This document shows, one piece after another, positions 12,825-23,166 of a DNA stretch of 56,237 bases. Position numbers and translations under genes: made by a program. This DNA is from Pseudomonadota bacterium. GTDB taxonomy: Bacteria > Pseudomonadota > Alphaproteobacteria > Acetobacterales > Acetobacteraceae. The notes beneath the pieces were generated by a model, which saw only the letters and a list, made by a program, of their open reading frames with translations, was not told the DNA's origin and ran no database searches. Every line of letters begins with the position of its first letter. Position 1 is the first letter of the stretch. The stretch covers positions 1 to 56,237 of the forward strand of contig JAKAZO010000010.1 of the NCBI GenBank assembly GCA_021815825.1, in the 5' to 3' direction.

Positions 12825-13465
12825 CAGCCCTGCTCCGTCCGCCTGATTGCGCGCTGCGCGTGCGCCTTCTCGTCTCCAGGCAGCGTCAGCATGCCTTCCC
12901 ACGGCGAGACGAAATCGAAATTGCGGAAATCCTGCGCCAGCTTGACCGGTTCGTACACCACCGCCTTGCGGTCTTCGTCGTAGCGCACCTCTACATACCC
13001 GGTCAGAGGGAAGTCCTTGCGCAGCGGATGGCCCTCGAACCCGTAATCGGTGAGGATGCGGCGATGGTCGGGCTGGCCGGCGAAAAGGATGCCGAACAGA
13101 TCCCACGCCTCACGCTCCCACCAGGTCGCGCATGGCCAGAGCCCATGCACCGACGGCACCGGCGTCACCTCATCGGTGGTAGTGATGACGCGGATGCGAT
13201 GGTTGCGCGCGATCGACAGGAGATTATAGACGACGTCGAAGCGCTCGGGCCGCTGCGGCCAATCGACACCACACAGATCCATCATCTGGGCGCAGGCGAA
13301 ACGCGGATCGTCGCGCAGCATCGTCATCACCGAGATCAACGCCGCGCGGGGCACGTGGGCGACAACCTCGCCGGCCGCGACCACAGCGCGCTCGACCCCT
13401 TGGATCGTCGCCACCGCCTCGGCCAGCATCGCAACCACGTCGGCCGTATCCTGAACTTCAGCCAC
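12824..13465 (-). CDS. nuoC: NADH-quinone oxidoreductase subunit C (30-kDa type)
   Basis: 213-residue peripheral-arm subunit. The conserved part includes [20 protein letters not shown] and [19 protein letters not shown], diagnostic of the 30-kDa subunit. I choose the GTG at 13465 ([11 protein letters not shown]): it has an AGGGA ribosome-binding motif nine bases upstream and overlaps the nuoB end by 8 bases. No suitable ATG exists before the conserved region, apart from an internal Met at residue 13. Confidence 0.95.
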   Translation of the reverse strand: MAEVQDTADVVAMLAEAVATIQGVERAVVAAGEVVAHVPRAALISVMTMLRDDPRFACAQMMDLCGVDWPQRPERFDVVYNLLSIARNHRIRVITTTDEVTPVPSVHGLWPCATWWEREAWDLFGILFAGQPDHRRILTDYGFEGHPLRKDFPLTGYVEVRYDEDRKAVVYEPVKLAQDFRNFDFVSPWEGMLTLPGDEKAHAQRAIRRTEQG

Positions 13466-14027
13466 GGAGAATCGTCCCTGTACGGCGGATCTTCTTCTGC
13501 AGCAGCAGGATGCCGTAGACCAGCGCCTCCGCCGTGGGCGGACAGCCGGGAACATAGACATCCACCGGCACGACCCGGTCGCAGCCCCGCACGATGGAAT
13601 AGGAATAATGATAATAGCCGCCGCCATTCGCGCAGCTGCCCATGCTGATCACCCAGCGCGGCTCCGGCATCTGGTCGTAGACCTTGCGCAGCGCCGGGGC
13701 CATCTTGTTGGTCAGCGTGCCGGCGACGATCATCACGTCCGACTGGCGCGGGCTCGCGCGCGGGATGATCCCGAAGCGATCGAGATCGTAACGCGGCATG
13801 TAGGCGTGGATCATCTCCACCGCGCAGCATGCGAGGCCGAACGTCATCGGCCACAGGCTGCCGGTGCGTGCCCAGTTCACCACCTTGTCGAGCGTCGCGA
13901 CCACAAAGCCCTTGTTCTCGATCTCGCCGGTGATGCCCTTGATCACCGCATCCTGCTCGGGGCCGGGTGCCAGTGCCTCGCGGTTCCAGGCCAGCGCCGC
14001 CCCGTCCGACGAAACGTGCGTGCTCAT
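13458..14027 (-). CDS. nuoB: NADH-quinone oxidoreductase subunit B (N2 cluster)
   Basis: 189-residue subunit that holds cluster N2, which reduces quinone. The ligands are the tandem Cys67-Cys68 ([10 protein letters not shown]), Cys132 (GSCANGGG) and Cys162 ([11 protein letters not shown]). The start at 14027 ([10 protein letters not shown]) is preceded by GGAGG eight bases upstream; an in-frame start 23 codons earlier is less likely because it lacks such a site and overlaps the intergenic region after nuoA. The gap to nuoA is 34 bases. Confidence 0.98.
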   Translation of the reverse strand: MSTHVSSDGAALAWNREALAPGPEQDAVIKGITGEIENKGFVVATLDKVVNWARTGSLWPMTFGLACCAVEMIHAYMPRYDLDRFGIIPRASPRQSDVMIVAGTLTNKMAPALRKVYDQMPEPRWVISMGSCANGGGYYHYSYSIVRGCDRVVPVDVYVPGCPPTAEALVYGILLLQKKIRRTGTILRG

Positions 14028-14061
14028 GGCTTCAGCCTCCGCGGCTCGCGAGCTTGTCGCA

Positions 14062-14427
14062 TCATTCCCACTCCAGCGCGCCCTTGCGCCACTCATAGAT
14101 GAAGCCGACCGTCAACACGGCGAGGAAGCCGAGCATCGAGAGAAAGCCGAACCAGCCAATCCGTGACAGGCTGACAGCCCACGGAAAGAGGAAGGCAACC
14201 TCGAGATCAAAAATGATGAAGAGGATGGCAACGAGGTAGTAGCGCACGTCGAAGCGGCGCCGGGCGTCGTCGAAGGGCTCGAAGCCGCATTCGTAGGCGG
14301 AGAGCTTCTCCGCATAGGGCTTCTGCCGTGCCGCCAGGATGGCGCCGAAGAGCATTGCCAGGGCGATCACCATGGCGATGGCAAGGAACACCACGATGGG
14401 CAGGTAGTTGGCGAGCAGCGGTTGCAT
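14062..14427 (-). CDS. nuoA: NADH-quinone oxidoreductase subunit A
   Basis: 121-residue three-helix membrane subunit, first gene of the nuo operon. The loop between helices 1 and 2 contains [21 protein letters not shown], the family signature with the conserved Cys near the quinone channel. An ATG at 14439 would add MEGW, but it lies inside the strong Shine-Dalgarno sequence for the ATG at 14427, so I use 14427 ([10 protein letters not shown]). Confidence 0.97.
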   Translation of the reverse strand: MQPLLANYLPIVVFLAIAMVIALAMLFGAILAARQKPYAEKLSAYECGFEPFDDARRRFDVRYYLVAILFIIFDLEVAFLFPWAVSLSRIGWFGFLSMLGFLAVLTVGFIYEWRKGALEWE

Positions 14428-14430
14428 CCA

Positions 14431-14437
14431 CCCCTCC
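14431..14437 (-). promoter_or_regulatory. Ribosome-binding site that sets the nuoA start
   Basis: On the minus strand this reads GGAGGGG and ends three bases before the ATG at 14427. It overlaps the alternative in-frame ATG at 14439, so initiation at 14427 is favoured. Confidence 0.7.
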
Positions 14438-14641
14438 ATCCCGCCCGGCTCGCGAGCGGGAAAACGTCGTGCGCTCCGGCCGGTATTGCACCGCAGCGCG
14501 GGCGGACATTAGCCCCATCCGCACCGCTTCGCCATAGGGCCGCCGACCGTGAGCCAGGTCGGCTTGGGCTGGCAGGGCAAGGGGAAAACGCCGCGGAATG
14601 AACACCATCGCGGACCGGAGAACCGGCGCCTCAACGGCGGC

Positions 14642-14718
<77 letters not shown>

Positions 14719-14825
14719 ATCCAACTGGCGGCAGGACTTAGAGCCATGACGAAGCAGCGTCAAGGCGGCCCGAAGACCAATGCGCCGGAGGCCGACCCCA
14801 TCAGCAGCCGCGGCGAGCAACGGCA

Positions 14826-14897
14826 TGGGCGGTGACGGGTTCGAACCGCCGACCCTCTCGGTGTAAACGAGACGCTCTACCGCTGAGCTAACCGCCC
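14826..14897 (-). tRNA. tRNA-Val (TAC)
   Basis: Minus strand. The acceptor GGGCGGT pairs with ACCGCCC. The anticodon stem TCTCG/CGAGA encloses the loop TTTACAC with anticodon TAC, and the T loop is TTCGAAC. Discriminator A is followed by TGC, so CCA is not encoded here, unlike in the neighbouring tRNA-Asp. It may be co-transcribed with tRNA-Asp 107 bases downstream. Confidence 0.95.
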
Positions 14898-14953
14898 CAA
14901 ACCCTGCCCTGGCCGGCCCGGCACGCGCCGCGCCCACCGAGTGGCGCGGGCAC

Positions 14954-15003
14954 AAAAACCGACGCCATCAGCGGCGGGAACCGTCCGTTTACGCCCCCGC
15001 CGC
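14954..15003 (-). terminator. Possible terminator after hupB
   Basis: On the minus strand, 19 bases after the HU stop, an 8-bp perfect stem GCGGCGGG/CCCGCCGC has a 17-nt loop. It is followed 12 bases later by five T residues. The T run is not directly against the stem, so this is only a candidate. Confidence 0.4.
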
Positions 15004-15022
15004 GCCGCATATCCCGATGATA

Positions 15023-15295
15023 TCAGTTCACCGCGTCCTTGAGGCCCTTGCCCGCCTTAAAGCGAATCGAGGTGGAAGCGGCGATCTTGATCGGGGCGCC
15101 GGTACGCGGATTGCGTCCGGTCGAGGCCTCCCGCTTCGCGGTGGCGAAGGTGCCGAAGCCAACCAGCCGCACCTCCTCCTTCGCCTTCAGCGCGCCCTCG
15201 ATGGCGCCGAATACCGCATCCACGACCTCCGCGGCCTTGGCCTTGGGCAACTCGGTCTCCTCGGCCACGGCCGCGATCAGGTCCAACTTGTTCAC
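15023..15295 (-). CDS. hupB: DNA-binding protein HU
   Basis: 90-residue histone-like nucleoid protein that bends DNA. Conserved elements: the N-terminal helices [23 protein letters not shown] at residues 47-51, and the DNA-gripping arm with GRNPRTG at residues 60-66. The start is a GTG at 15295 with GGAGG (complement at 15301-15305) five bases before it. An upstream in-frame extension would have no family similarity. It lies downstream of lon, the arrangement known from many proteobacteria, but the terminator after lon makes it a separate unit. Confidence 0.96.
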   Translation of the reverse strand: MNKLDLIAAVAEETELPKAKAAEVVDAVFGAIEGALKAKEEVRLVGFGTFATAKREASTGRNPRTGAPIKIAASTSIRFKAGKGLKDAVN

Positions 15296-15443
15296 GGCAA
15301 CCTCCCTCGATGAGCTGAAATCCGGTGTCAACGCGGCCCACCGATTCCCGCTGGGGCCACAAGCCGAGACTATCTGCGGTTTTTCCCGCGCGTCAACGCG
15401 CCGATGCCAACGCTCGCGCGAATCGCCACAGGGTGTTGCACGC

Positions 15444-15475
15444 AAAAGGACCGGGACGCTCTCGCGCCCCGGTCC
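15444..15475 (-). terminator. Rho-independent terminator of lon
   Basis: On the minus strand, 18 bases after the lon stop, an 11-bp stem with one G-U pair (arms at 15465-15475 and 15448-15458, starting GGACCGGG) and a 6-base loop is followed directly by TTTT. Classical intrinsic terminator form. Confidence 0.85.
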
Positions 15476-15493
15476 CTATGCAGGATTCGCGCG

Positions 15494-17932
15494 TCAATGC
15501 GGCAGGGACGCGCTCGGAAGTTCCGCCACCGCCGGAGCAACCGGCTCGGGCGGCTCCTCCCAGGCAATCGGCTCCGGCTTGCGCACGAGCGCCCGCGCGA
15601 TCACCTCATCGACATGCGCGACCGGCACCAGCTGCAGGTGCTTCTTCACGTTGTCCGGGATTTCGGCGAGGTCCTTCTCGTTCTCCTTGGGAATGAAGAC
15701 CGTCGTGATCCCGGCGCGGAGTGCTGCCAGCAGCTTCTCCTTCAGCCCGCCGATCGGCAACACGCGGCCGCGCAGCGTGATCTCACCCGTCATCGCCACG
15801 TCGCGCCGGACCGGAATCCCGGTGAGGACACTGACGATACTCGTCGCCATCGCCGTCCCCGCGGAGGGACCATCCTTCGGCGTCGCCCCCTCCGGCACAT
15901 GGACATGGATGTCGCGCTTCTCGAAAAGCGTTGGCTTGATGCCGAAGCTGACCGACCGGCTGCGCACGTAGCTGAGCGCCGCCTGCACGCTCTCCTGCAT
16001 CACGTCGCCGAGCTTGCCGGTCTGCTTGATGTTGCCCTTGCCGGGCAGCAGCACGCTTTCGATCGTAAGAATCTCGCCCCCGACCTCGGTCCAGGCGAGC
16101 CCCGTGACAACGCCCACCATGTCTTCCGATTCGGTTTCACCGAAATGGTAGCGGCGGACACCGGCGTATTTCTCCACGTTCTTCCGCGTGAAGCTCACCC
16201 TCGCGACCTTGCGAGTGACGATCTCCTTCACCGCCTTGCGCGCCAGGTTGGCGATCTCGCGTTCAAGATTGCGTACGCCGGCCTCGCGCGTGTAGTAGCG
16301 AATCAGGTCGCGCAGCGCCTCCTCCGTGATCGACCATTCCGACATTTTGAGGCTGTGCGCCTCGGCCTGTTTCGGAATCAGATGGCGCTTGGCGATCTCC
16401 ACCTTTTCATCCTCGGTGTAGCCGGGGATGCGGATGATCTCCATGCGATCCATCAGCGGCTGCGGCATGCGCAGGCTGTTGGCCGTGGTGACGAACATCA
16501 CCTCCGACAGATCATAGTCGACCTCGAGGTAATGGTCGTTGAAGGTCGAGTTCTGCTCCGGATCGAGCACTTCGAGCAACGCCGAGGAAGGATCGCCGCG
16601 CCAGTCGGCGCCGAGCTTGTCGATCTCGTCGAGCAGGAAGAACGGATTGGAGGTCTTGGCCTTCTTCATGCCCTGGATGACCTTGCCGGGCAGCGAGCCG
16701 ATATAGGTGCGCCGATGGCCGCGGATCTCCGCCTCGTCGCGCACGCCGCCGAGGGACATGCGCACGAAGTTGCGCCCCGTGGCCCGCGCGATCGACTTGC
16801 CGAGCGAGGTCTTGCCGACGCCGGGCGGCCCGACGAGGCAGAGGATCGGGCCTCGCACCTTGTCGCTGCGCGACTGCACCGCGAGATATTCGAGAATGCG
16901 CTCCTTCACCTTGTCCAGGCCATAATGGTCGTCGTTGAGCACCTTCTCGGCGGCACGGACGTCGTTGCGAATCTTGCTGCGCTTCTTCCACGGAATCCCG
17001 AGCAGCCAGTCGAGGTAGTTGCGCACCACCGTCGCCTCGGCACTCATCGGACTCATCGTGCGCAGCTTCTTCAGCTCGGCCAGGGCCTTCTCGCGCGCCT
17101 CCTTGGACAGGCGGGTCTTTTTGATCCGAGCCTCGAGTTCGGCGGCCTCGTCCTTGCCCTCCTCACCCTCGCCCAGCTCTTTCTGGATCGCCTTGAGCTG
17201 CTCGTTCAGATAATATTCGCGCTGCGTCTTCTCCATCTGCCGCTTCACGCGGCTGCGGATGCGCTTCTCGACCTGCAGCACGCCGATCTCGGCCTCCATG
17301 TGGCCGAACACGCGCTCCAGACGCTCGCCGATACTGGCGGTCTCCAGCACCTCCTGCTTCTCGGCGATCTTGAGGTTGAGATGGCTCGCGACCGTATCCG
17401 CGAGTTTGCTCGGATCCTCGATCTGGTTGATCGAGACCAGCACCTCCGGCGCGATCTTCTTGTTGAGCTTGATGTATTGCTCGAACTGCGAAACCACCGT
17501 CCGCGCCAGCGCTTCCAGCTCGCGCGCCTCGGCGCCCTCGTCCGTCACCGGCTCCACGAACGCTTCGAAATAGGCGTCCGTCTCCTTGAACGTCGCGATG
17601 CGCGCGCGCCGGCTGCCCTCGACCAGCACTTTCACCGTGCCGTCAGGCAATTTCAGCAATTGCAGGATCGTCGAAACCGTGCCGACACGGAAAATGCCGT
17701 CCGCCGAGGGATCATCCTCGGTCGCATTCTTCTGGGCGACGAGCAGAATCTGCTTGTCGTCCTTCATCACCGCCTCGAGCGCGCGCACGGACTTCTCGCG
17801 CCCGACGAAGAGCGGCACGATCATGTGCGGGAAAACCACGATGTCGCGCAGCGGCAGCACCGGCAACAGATCACCCATGCCAGGCCCCGCCTGCTCCGGA
17901 TCGCCCTTCTCGGGCCGATCGGATTCCGTCAT
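15494..17932 (-). CDS. lon: Endopeptidase La (ATP-dependent Lon protease)
   Basis: 812-residue cytoplasmic AAA+ protease that degrades misfolded and regulatory proteins. Order of domains: N-terminal substrate-binding LON domain, a coiled-coil with [18 protein letters not shown], Walker [14 protein letters not shown], Walker B LLDEIDK, and the protease domain with the catalytic Ser690 ([10 protein letters not shown]) and Lys733 dyad. The start ATG at 17932 has AGGAGG six bases upstream; a frame extension of 18 codons lacks support. It stands after clpX in the usual quality-control block. Confidence 0.98.
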   Translation of the reverse strand: MTESDRPEKGDPEQAGPGMGDLLPVLPLRDIVVFPHMIVPLFVGREKSVRALEAVMKDDKQILLVAQKNATEDDPSADGIFRVGTVSTILQLLKLPDGTVKVLVEGSRRARIATFKETDAYFEAFVEPVTDEGAEARELEALARTVVSQFEQYIKLNKKIAPEVLVSINQIEDPSKLADTVASHLNLKIAEKQEVLETASIGERLERVFGHMEAEIGVLQVEKRIRSRVKRQMEKTQREYYLNEQLKAIQKELGEGEEGKDEAAELEARIKKTRLSKEAREKALAELKKLRTMSPMSAEATVVRNYLDWLLGIPWKKRSKIRNDVRAAEKVLNDDHYGLDKVKERILEYLAVQSRSDKVRGPILCLVGPPGVGKTSLGKSIARATGRNFVRMSLGGVRDEAEIRGHRRTYIGSLPGKVIQGMKKAKTSNPFFLLDEIDKLGADWRGDPSSALLEVLDPEQNSTFNDHYLEVDYDLSEVMFVTTANSLRMPQPLMDRMEIIRIPGYTEDEKVEIAKRHLIPKQAEAHSLKMSEWSITEEALRDLIRYYTREAGVRNLEREIANLARKAVKEIVTRKVARVSFTRKNVEKYAGVRRYHFGETESEDMVGVVTGLAWTEVGGEILTIESVLLPGKGNIKQTGKLGDVMQESVQAALSYVRSRSVSFGIKPTLFEKRDIHVHVPEGATPKDGPSAGTAMATSIVSVLTGIPVRRDVAMTGEITLRGRVLPIGGLKEKLLAALRAGITTVFIPKENEKDLAEIPDNVKKHLQLVPVAHVDEVIARALVRKPEPIAWEEPPEPVAPAVAELPSASLPH

Positions 17933-17938
17933 TGAAGA

Positions 17939-17944
17939 CCTCCT
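17939..17944 (-). promoter_or_regulatory. Consensus ribosome-binding site of lon
   Basis: The minus strand reads AGGAGG, six bases before the ATG at 17932. It is one of the strongest Shine-Dalgarno sequences in the window and fixes the lon start. Confidence 0.8.
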
Positions 17945-18139
17945 TTCAGGACAGTCGCGGCACAGCCCGCCCCGGTGCACCGGCACCGACCATTGGCACG
18001 GACCACGCCGATTCGGACGATCGATTCGCCTTGCATCACGCCAGGGAGCCGCCGCCGCCTCATCATCCCCATATCGGCACCGATGCCTCGCCCGACAAGC
18101 CCCGCCCCGAAGGGCCGGGCGCCAAGGCGGGACGCGGCC

Positions 18140-19393
<1,254 letters not shown>

Positions 19394-19419
19394 GGCTACT
19401 CCTGCCCCACCGTCACCAG

Positions 19420-19478
19420 GGCCAACCGCGAAAGACTATACCCCTGACCTCGGCCCAACAAGGGACCGAGCCAGGTCA
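19420..19478 (-). promoter_or_regulatory. Hairpin and possible promoter between clpP and clpX
   Basis: On the minus strand an imperfect hairpin pairs TGAC/GTCA at the base and CTCGG/CCGAG plus GGG/CCC above. It is followed by TATAGT with TTGTTG 15 bases ahead of it. It could attenuate read-through from clpP or be a separate clpX promoter. The spacing is short and there is no T run, so this is weak. Confidence 0.3.
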
Positions 19479-19503
19479 GCCGCGCCGGGACGCCGCCAGA
19501 ATA

Positions 19504-20154
19504 TCAGACCGACGCCGTCGGCGCCGCACCGGGTGCGGGCGGGCGGCTGGCGACGACCTCATCGACCAGTCCGAAATCCCGCGCCTCCTCGGCCGACATG
19601 TAGGTATCGCGCTCGAGGCGGCGCTCGATCGCTTCCAGTGTCTGCTCGGTGTGACGGACATAGATCTCGTTCAGGCGCTGGCGAAGGGTGAGAATCTCGC
19701 GCGCCTGGATCTCGATGTCGGTAGCCTGACCCTGGGCGCCGCCCGAGGGCTGATGCACCATGATGCGCGCATTCGGCAGCGCAAAGCGCTTGCCCTTGGC
19801 GCCGGCGCACAGCAGCAGGCTGCCCATAGAGGCCGCCTGGCCGATGCACACCGTGCTCACCGGGCTCCGGATATACTGCATCGTATCGTAGATTGCCAGC
19901 CCGGCCGAGACGACGCCGCCCGGACTGTTGATATAGAAGGCGATATCCTTGGTCGGGTTCTCACTCTCCAGGAACAGCAACTGGGCGCAGATCAGCGCGC
20001 TCACCTGGTCGAACACCGTCCCGGTCAGGAAGATGATCCGCTCCTTGAGCAGACGAGAATAGATGTCGAAGGCCCGCTCGCCGCGCGCGGTCTGCTCGAC
20101 CACCATCGGCACCAGCGTGTTGCCGTAGACCTCGACCGGATCGCGGTCCTTCAT
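19504..20154 (-). CDS. clpP: ATP-dependent Clp protease proteolytic subunit
   Basis: 216-residue serine peptidase that forms the tetradecameric chamber used with ClpX. The catalytic triad is visible with family spacing: Ser109 (QAASMGS), His134 (MVHQPSGG) and Asp183 ([11 protein letters not shown]). I use the ATG at 20154 ([12 protein letters not shown]); an in-frame GTG at 20205 would add 17 residues unlike the family. It sits between tig and clpX. Confidence 0.97.
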   Translation of the reverse strand: MKDRDPVEVYGNTLVPMVVEQTARGERAFDIYSRLLKERIIFLTGTVFDQVSALICAQLLFLESENPTKDIAFYINSPGGVVSAGLAIYDTMQYIRSPVSTVCIGQAASMGSLLLCAGAKGKRFALPNARIMVHQPSGGAQGQATDIEIQAREILTLRQRLNEIYVRHTEQTLEAIERRLERDTYMSAEEARDFGLVDEVVASRPPAPGAAPTASV

Positions 20155-20239
20155 CGCACTCGATTCCCCGCTCTGGGCCTGACCCGACCCATCGGACCCG
20201 ACCACGCCATGGTAGCACCAAAAGGGTAAATAGGATGCT

Positions 20240-20270
20240 GAGCCGCGAATGCCAATCCGGCCCGCGGCTC
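20240..20270 (-). terminator. Hairpin overlapping the tig stop codon
   Basis: The minus strand has a perfect 8-bp stem GAGCCGCG/CGCGGCTC with a 15-base loop. It begins inside the tig stop codon and is followed by an AT-rich stretch with no long T run. It may reduce read-through from tig into clpP. Confidence 0.35.
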
Positions 20271-21624
20271 AGACCTTCTCCGGCGTCTCCGGGTCGGCGA
20301 GCAGCGTCTCCGGCGAAACGGTCTGCTCTTCGAGCTTCACCAGTTCGAGGACGAAATCGACCACCTTGTCCTCATAGATCGGCCCCCGCAGCGACTCGAT
20401 GGCGCTGGGGTTCTTGCGGAAGAACTCCATCAGCTGTGCCTCCTGGCCGGGATAGCGGGACGCCTCCTGGCGCATCGCGCGCGAGAGCTCCTCGTTGCTC
20501 ACGGAGAGCGTGTTGGCCCGACCAATCTCTGCCAGCAGCAGGCCGAGTCGCACCCGGCGCACGGCGATGGCACGGTAATCGGCCTTCAGCGTCGCCTCGT
20601 CCTTGCCGGCGTCCTCGGCGTCGAGCTGGCCCGCGGCGCGGTCCGCCTCGATGCGCTGCCAGATCTGGCCGAACTCCGCCTCGACCAGCGACTCGGGCAC
20701 CGTGAAATCGACGCGCTCGGCCAGCGCGTCCAGCAGCGCCCGCTTCAGGCGCTGGCGCGTGGCGCGGTCGTAGTCGCGCTGGATCTGCCGGCGCACCGTG
20801 TCGCGCAGCTCGGCCAGAGCATCGAACCCCAGCTTCTCCGCCAGCGCCTCGTCCACCGGCGGCACCTCCGCCTCGCGCAGGTCGGTCACGGTGATGGCGA
20901 AGCTCGCCGTCTTGCCGGCGACCTCGCGGGCACCGTAATCCTCGGGGAAGGTCGCCTCGATCGTGCGGCTCTCCCCCACCGAGAGCCCTTCGAGCTGCTC
21001 GGTGAAGCCCGGGATGAAGCCGGGCCCGCCGACCTCGGCGCTGACGCCGCTGCCGGACCCGTTGGGCAGTGGCGCGCCGTCGACGGTGCCGGTGAAATCG
21101 ATGGTCAGCACATCCCCGACGCGCGAGGGCCGCGGCTCGGCCGGGGCAACGAGCTGGCGCTGGCGGCGGGCGATCTCGGCGAGCGCCTTGTCCACCGACT
21201 CGTCGCTCGCCTCCGCCTTCATTTTCGGCAGGGTGATGGCGGCGAAGTCGGGCGGCGTGATCTCGGGAAGAACCTCGAATTCGAGCGTGAAGGCGACATC
21301 CTCGGCCGCCCCGCCGGTGGCGAGCTTCGGCGCCTCACCCTGCAGGTCCAGCTTCGGCTGCATCGCCGGCCGCAGACCGCGCTCGCTGATCACCTGCTGC
21401 GCGGCCTCGTTCAGGCGCTCCTGCAGCACCTCGGAACCGACCGAGGCGCCGAAGCGCTGGCGCACCAGCGTCGACGGCACCTTGCCAGGGCGGAAACCGG
21501 GCAGGCGCAGGGTGCGGCCGAGCTCGGCCAGGCGGGCGCTATGCCGGCCGGCGAGATCGGCGGCGGGAATCACCACGGAAAAGCCGCGACGAAGCCCGTC
21601 GGAAAGCGTCTCGGTGACCTGCAT
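20269..21624 (-). CDS. tig: Trigger factor
   Basis: 451-residue ribosome-associated chaperone with peptidyl-prolyl isomerase activity. The ribosome-binding signature is seen as GFRPGKVPSTLVRQRFG at about residues 40-56. The FKBP-like domain (GDVLTIDFTGTVDG) and the C-terminal helical chaperone domain follow. The start at 21624 (MQVTETLSDG) matches the family; the open frame upstream only runs through tRNA-Leu. First protein gene of the tig-clpP-clpX block. Confidence 0.97.
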   Translation of the reverse strand: MQVTETLSDGLRRGFSVVIPAADLAGRHSARLAELGRTLRLPGFRPGKVPSTLVRQRFGASVGSEVLQERLNEAAQQVISERGLRPAMQPKLDLQGEAPKLATGGAAEDVAFTLEFEVLPEITPPDFAAITLPKMKAEASDESVDKALAEIARRQRQLVAPAEPRPSRVGDVLTIDFTGTVDGAPLPNGSGSGVSAEVGGPGFIPGFTEQLEGLSVGESRTIEATFPEDYGAREVAGKTASFAITVTDLREAEVPPVDEALAEKLGFDALAELRDTVRRQIQRDYDRATRQRLKRALLDALAERVDFTVPESLVEAEFGQIWQRIEADRAAGQLDAEDAGKDEATLKADYRAIAVRRVRLGLLLAEIGRANTLSVSNEELSRAMRQEASRYPGQEAQLMEFFRKNPSAIESLRGPIYEDKVVDFVLELVKLEEQTVSPETLLADPETPEKV

Positions 21625-21659
21625 TGACGTTCGAACTCCTCGCTGACCCGGCGCGGCGC

Positions 21660-21744
21660 TGGTGCGGGCGAAGGGACTTGAACCCCCACGGCTTGCGCCA
21701 CCAGAACCTAAATCTGGCGTGTCTACCACTTCCACCACGCCCGC
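21660..21744 (-). tRNA. tRNA-Leu (TAG)
   Basis: Minus strand. The acceptor GCGGGCG pairs with CGCCCGC. The anticodon stem CCAGA/TCTGG encloses TTTAGGT with anticodon TAG. A variable arm of the class II type and the T loop TTCAAGT follow. Discriminator A and encoded CCA are present. 85 nt, located 35 bases upstream of tig, a widespread arrangement. Confidence 0.95.
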
Positions 21745-21802
21745 AGGCGCGGCCGTGAAGCGGGGCGTGTAGCGCACGGGGGCCAGCGCGGCAAGCCGGG
21801 GC

Positions 21803-23164
21803 TCAGCGTTCCTCGGCGAAGGGGTTGCGCGTGCCGCGCAGGCGCAGCCGGATCGGCGTTCCAGGCAGGCCGAAGGTCTCGCGCAGCCCGTTGACCAGAT
21901 AGCGCTGGTAATCCTCCGGCAGCTGCTCGGCCCGTGTGCCGAACACGACGAAGCTCGGCGGCCGCGCCTTCGCCTGCGTGATATAGCGCAGCTTCAGCCG
22001 CCGCCCCTCCACCATCGGCGGCGCGTGCCGGGCCAACGCGCCCTCGAACCAACGATTGAGCTCCGCCGTCGGCACCCTTCGGTTCCAGATCGCATGCGCC
22101 CGCCGCACCGCCGGCAGCAGCGTCTCGAGCCCGCTGCCGCTCAGGGCCGAGACCGTCACCACCTCGACCCCGCGCAGCTGCGCCAGGCTCGTCATCAGCC
22201 GGTCGTTGATCGCTCGCCGCGCCGCCGTGCGGTCGGTCACGGCGTCCCATTTGTTCAGCGCGATGACGCAGGCGCGGCCCTCGCGCTCGATCAGCCGCGC
22301 GATCTGCAGATCCTGGTCGTGCACCCCCGCGGCGGCATCGACCACCAGCACCACCAACTCCGCCCGCTTCAGCGCCTCGATCGAGGACGAGGTCGACATG
22401 CTCTCCAGCCCCGCCTCGACGCGCGCGCGCCGGCGCAGGCCCGCGGTATCGACCAGTTCGATGATCCCGCCGCCGCCATCGTTTATGCGCACGGCAATGG
22501 CGTCGCGCGTCAGCCCGGGCTCGGGGCCGGTGATCACCCGTTCCTCGCCGAGCAGCCGGTTGAGCAGCGTGGATTTGCCGGCATTGGGCCGGCCGATGAT
22601 CGCCAGGCGCAGCGTCGGCACGGCGTCGTCCGTGCCCTCCTCCCCCTCGGCCGGCGCGTCGTCGGCCGGGAGCGCCGCCGCGACCGCCTCGGCGAGCACG
22701 TCGATCCCTTCCCCATGCTCGGCGGAAACCGCGATCGGCTCGCCGAGGCCGAGCGCGTAGGCCTCCAGCGCCGCCGCGTGCCCGGCCCGACCCTCGGCTT
22801 TGTTGGCGATCAGCAGCACCGGGCGCTTCTGGCGGCGCAGCCACGCCGCGATTTCGGTGTCCGCCGCCGTCACCCCGGCCCGGGCATCGACCACGAACAG
22901 CACCACCGCCGCCCGCCGCATCGCCGCACCGGCGGCGGCGCGCATGCGCGCGGCGAGCGAGCCGGGCGCCGCCTCCTCCAGCCCGCCAGTGTCAATGACG
23001 GTCACGTGCCGGCCGGCCAGTTCGGCCTCGAACTCCTTGGCGTCGCGCGTCACCCCGGGCGTATCGGCGACGATCGCCAGCCGCCGTCCGACCAGGCGGT
23101 TGAACAGGGTCGACTTGCCGACATTCGGCCGACCGACGATGGCGATGGCGGGCGGCGCACCCAT
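21803..23164 (-). CDS. der: Ribosome assembly GTPase Der (EngA)
   Basis: 453-residue GTPase with two tandem G domains, needed for 50S subunit assembly. The first P-loop is GRPNVGKSTLFN at residues 11-22 with DTPGVTRD and NKAEG. The second is GRPNAGKSTLLN with a DTAGL and an NKWD motif. The C-terminal KH-like domain contains RFG/RLRGTRNPF-type ends. The ATG at 23164 is 2 bases after the bamB stop, so it is translated with bamB. The longer open frame upstream merely overlaps bamB. Confidence 0.97.
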   Translation of the reverse strand: MGAPPAIAIVGRPNVGKSTLFNRLVGRRLAIVADTPGVTRDAKEFEAELAGRHVTVIDTGGLEEAAPGSLAARMRAAAGAAMRRAAVVLFVVDARAGVTAADTEIAAWLRRQKRPVLLIANKAEGRAGHAAALEAYALGLGEPIAVSAEHGEGIDVLAEAVAAALPADDAPAEGEEGTDDAVPTLRLAIIGRPNAGKSTLLNRLLGEERVITGPEPGLTRDAIAVRINDGGGGIIELVDTAGLRRRARVEAGLESMSTSSSIEALKRAELVVLVVDAAAGVHDQDLQIARLIEREGRACVIALNKWDAVTDRTAARRAINDRLMTSLAQLRGVEVVTVSALSGSGLETLLPAVRRAHAIWNRRVPTAELNRWFEGALARHAPPMVEGRRLKLRYITQAKARPPSFVVFGTRAEQLPEDYQRYLVNGLRETFGLPGTPIRLRLRGTRNPFAEER

Positions 23165-23166
23165 GG

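Noticed and set aside
12825-13106. N-terminal extension of NuoD
   Set aside because: It overlaps nuoC in another frame, has no homology to the 49-kDa subunit and the internal ATG overlaps the nuoC stop in the usual coupled form.
14928-14949. Strong GC hairpin between tRNA-Val and hupB
   Set aside because: There is no T run after it on either strand at the right place. The five T on the minus strand precede it, so I did not call it a terminator.
15404-17935. Long plus-strand open frame opposite lon
   Set aside because: The minus strand encodes a fully conserved Lon protein with terminator and ribosome-binding site. The plus frame is its shadow.
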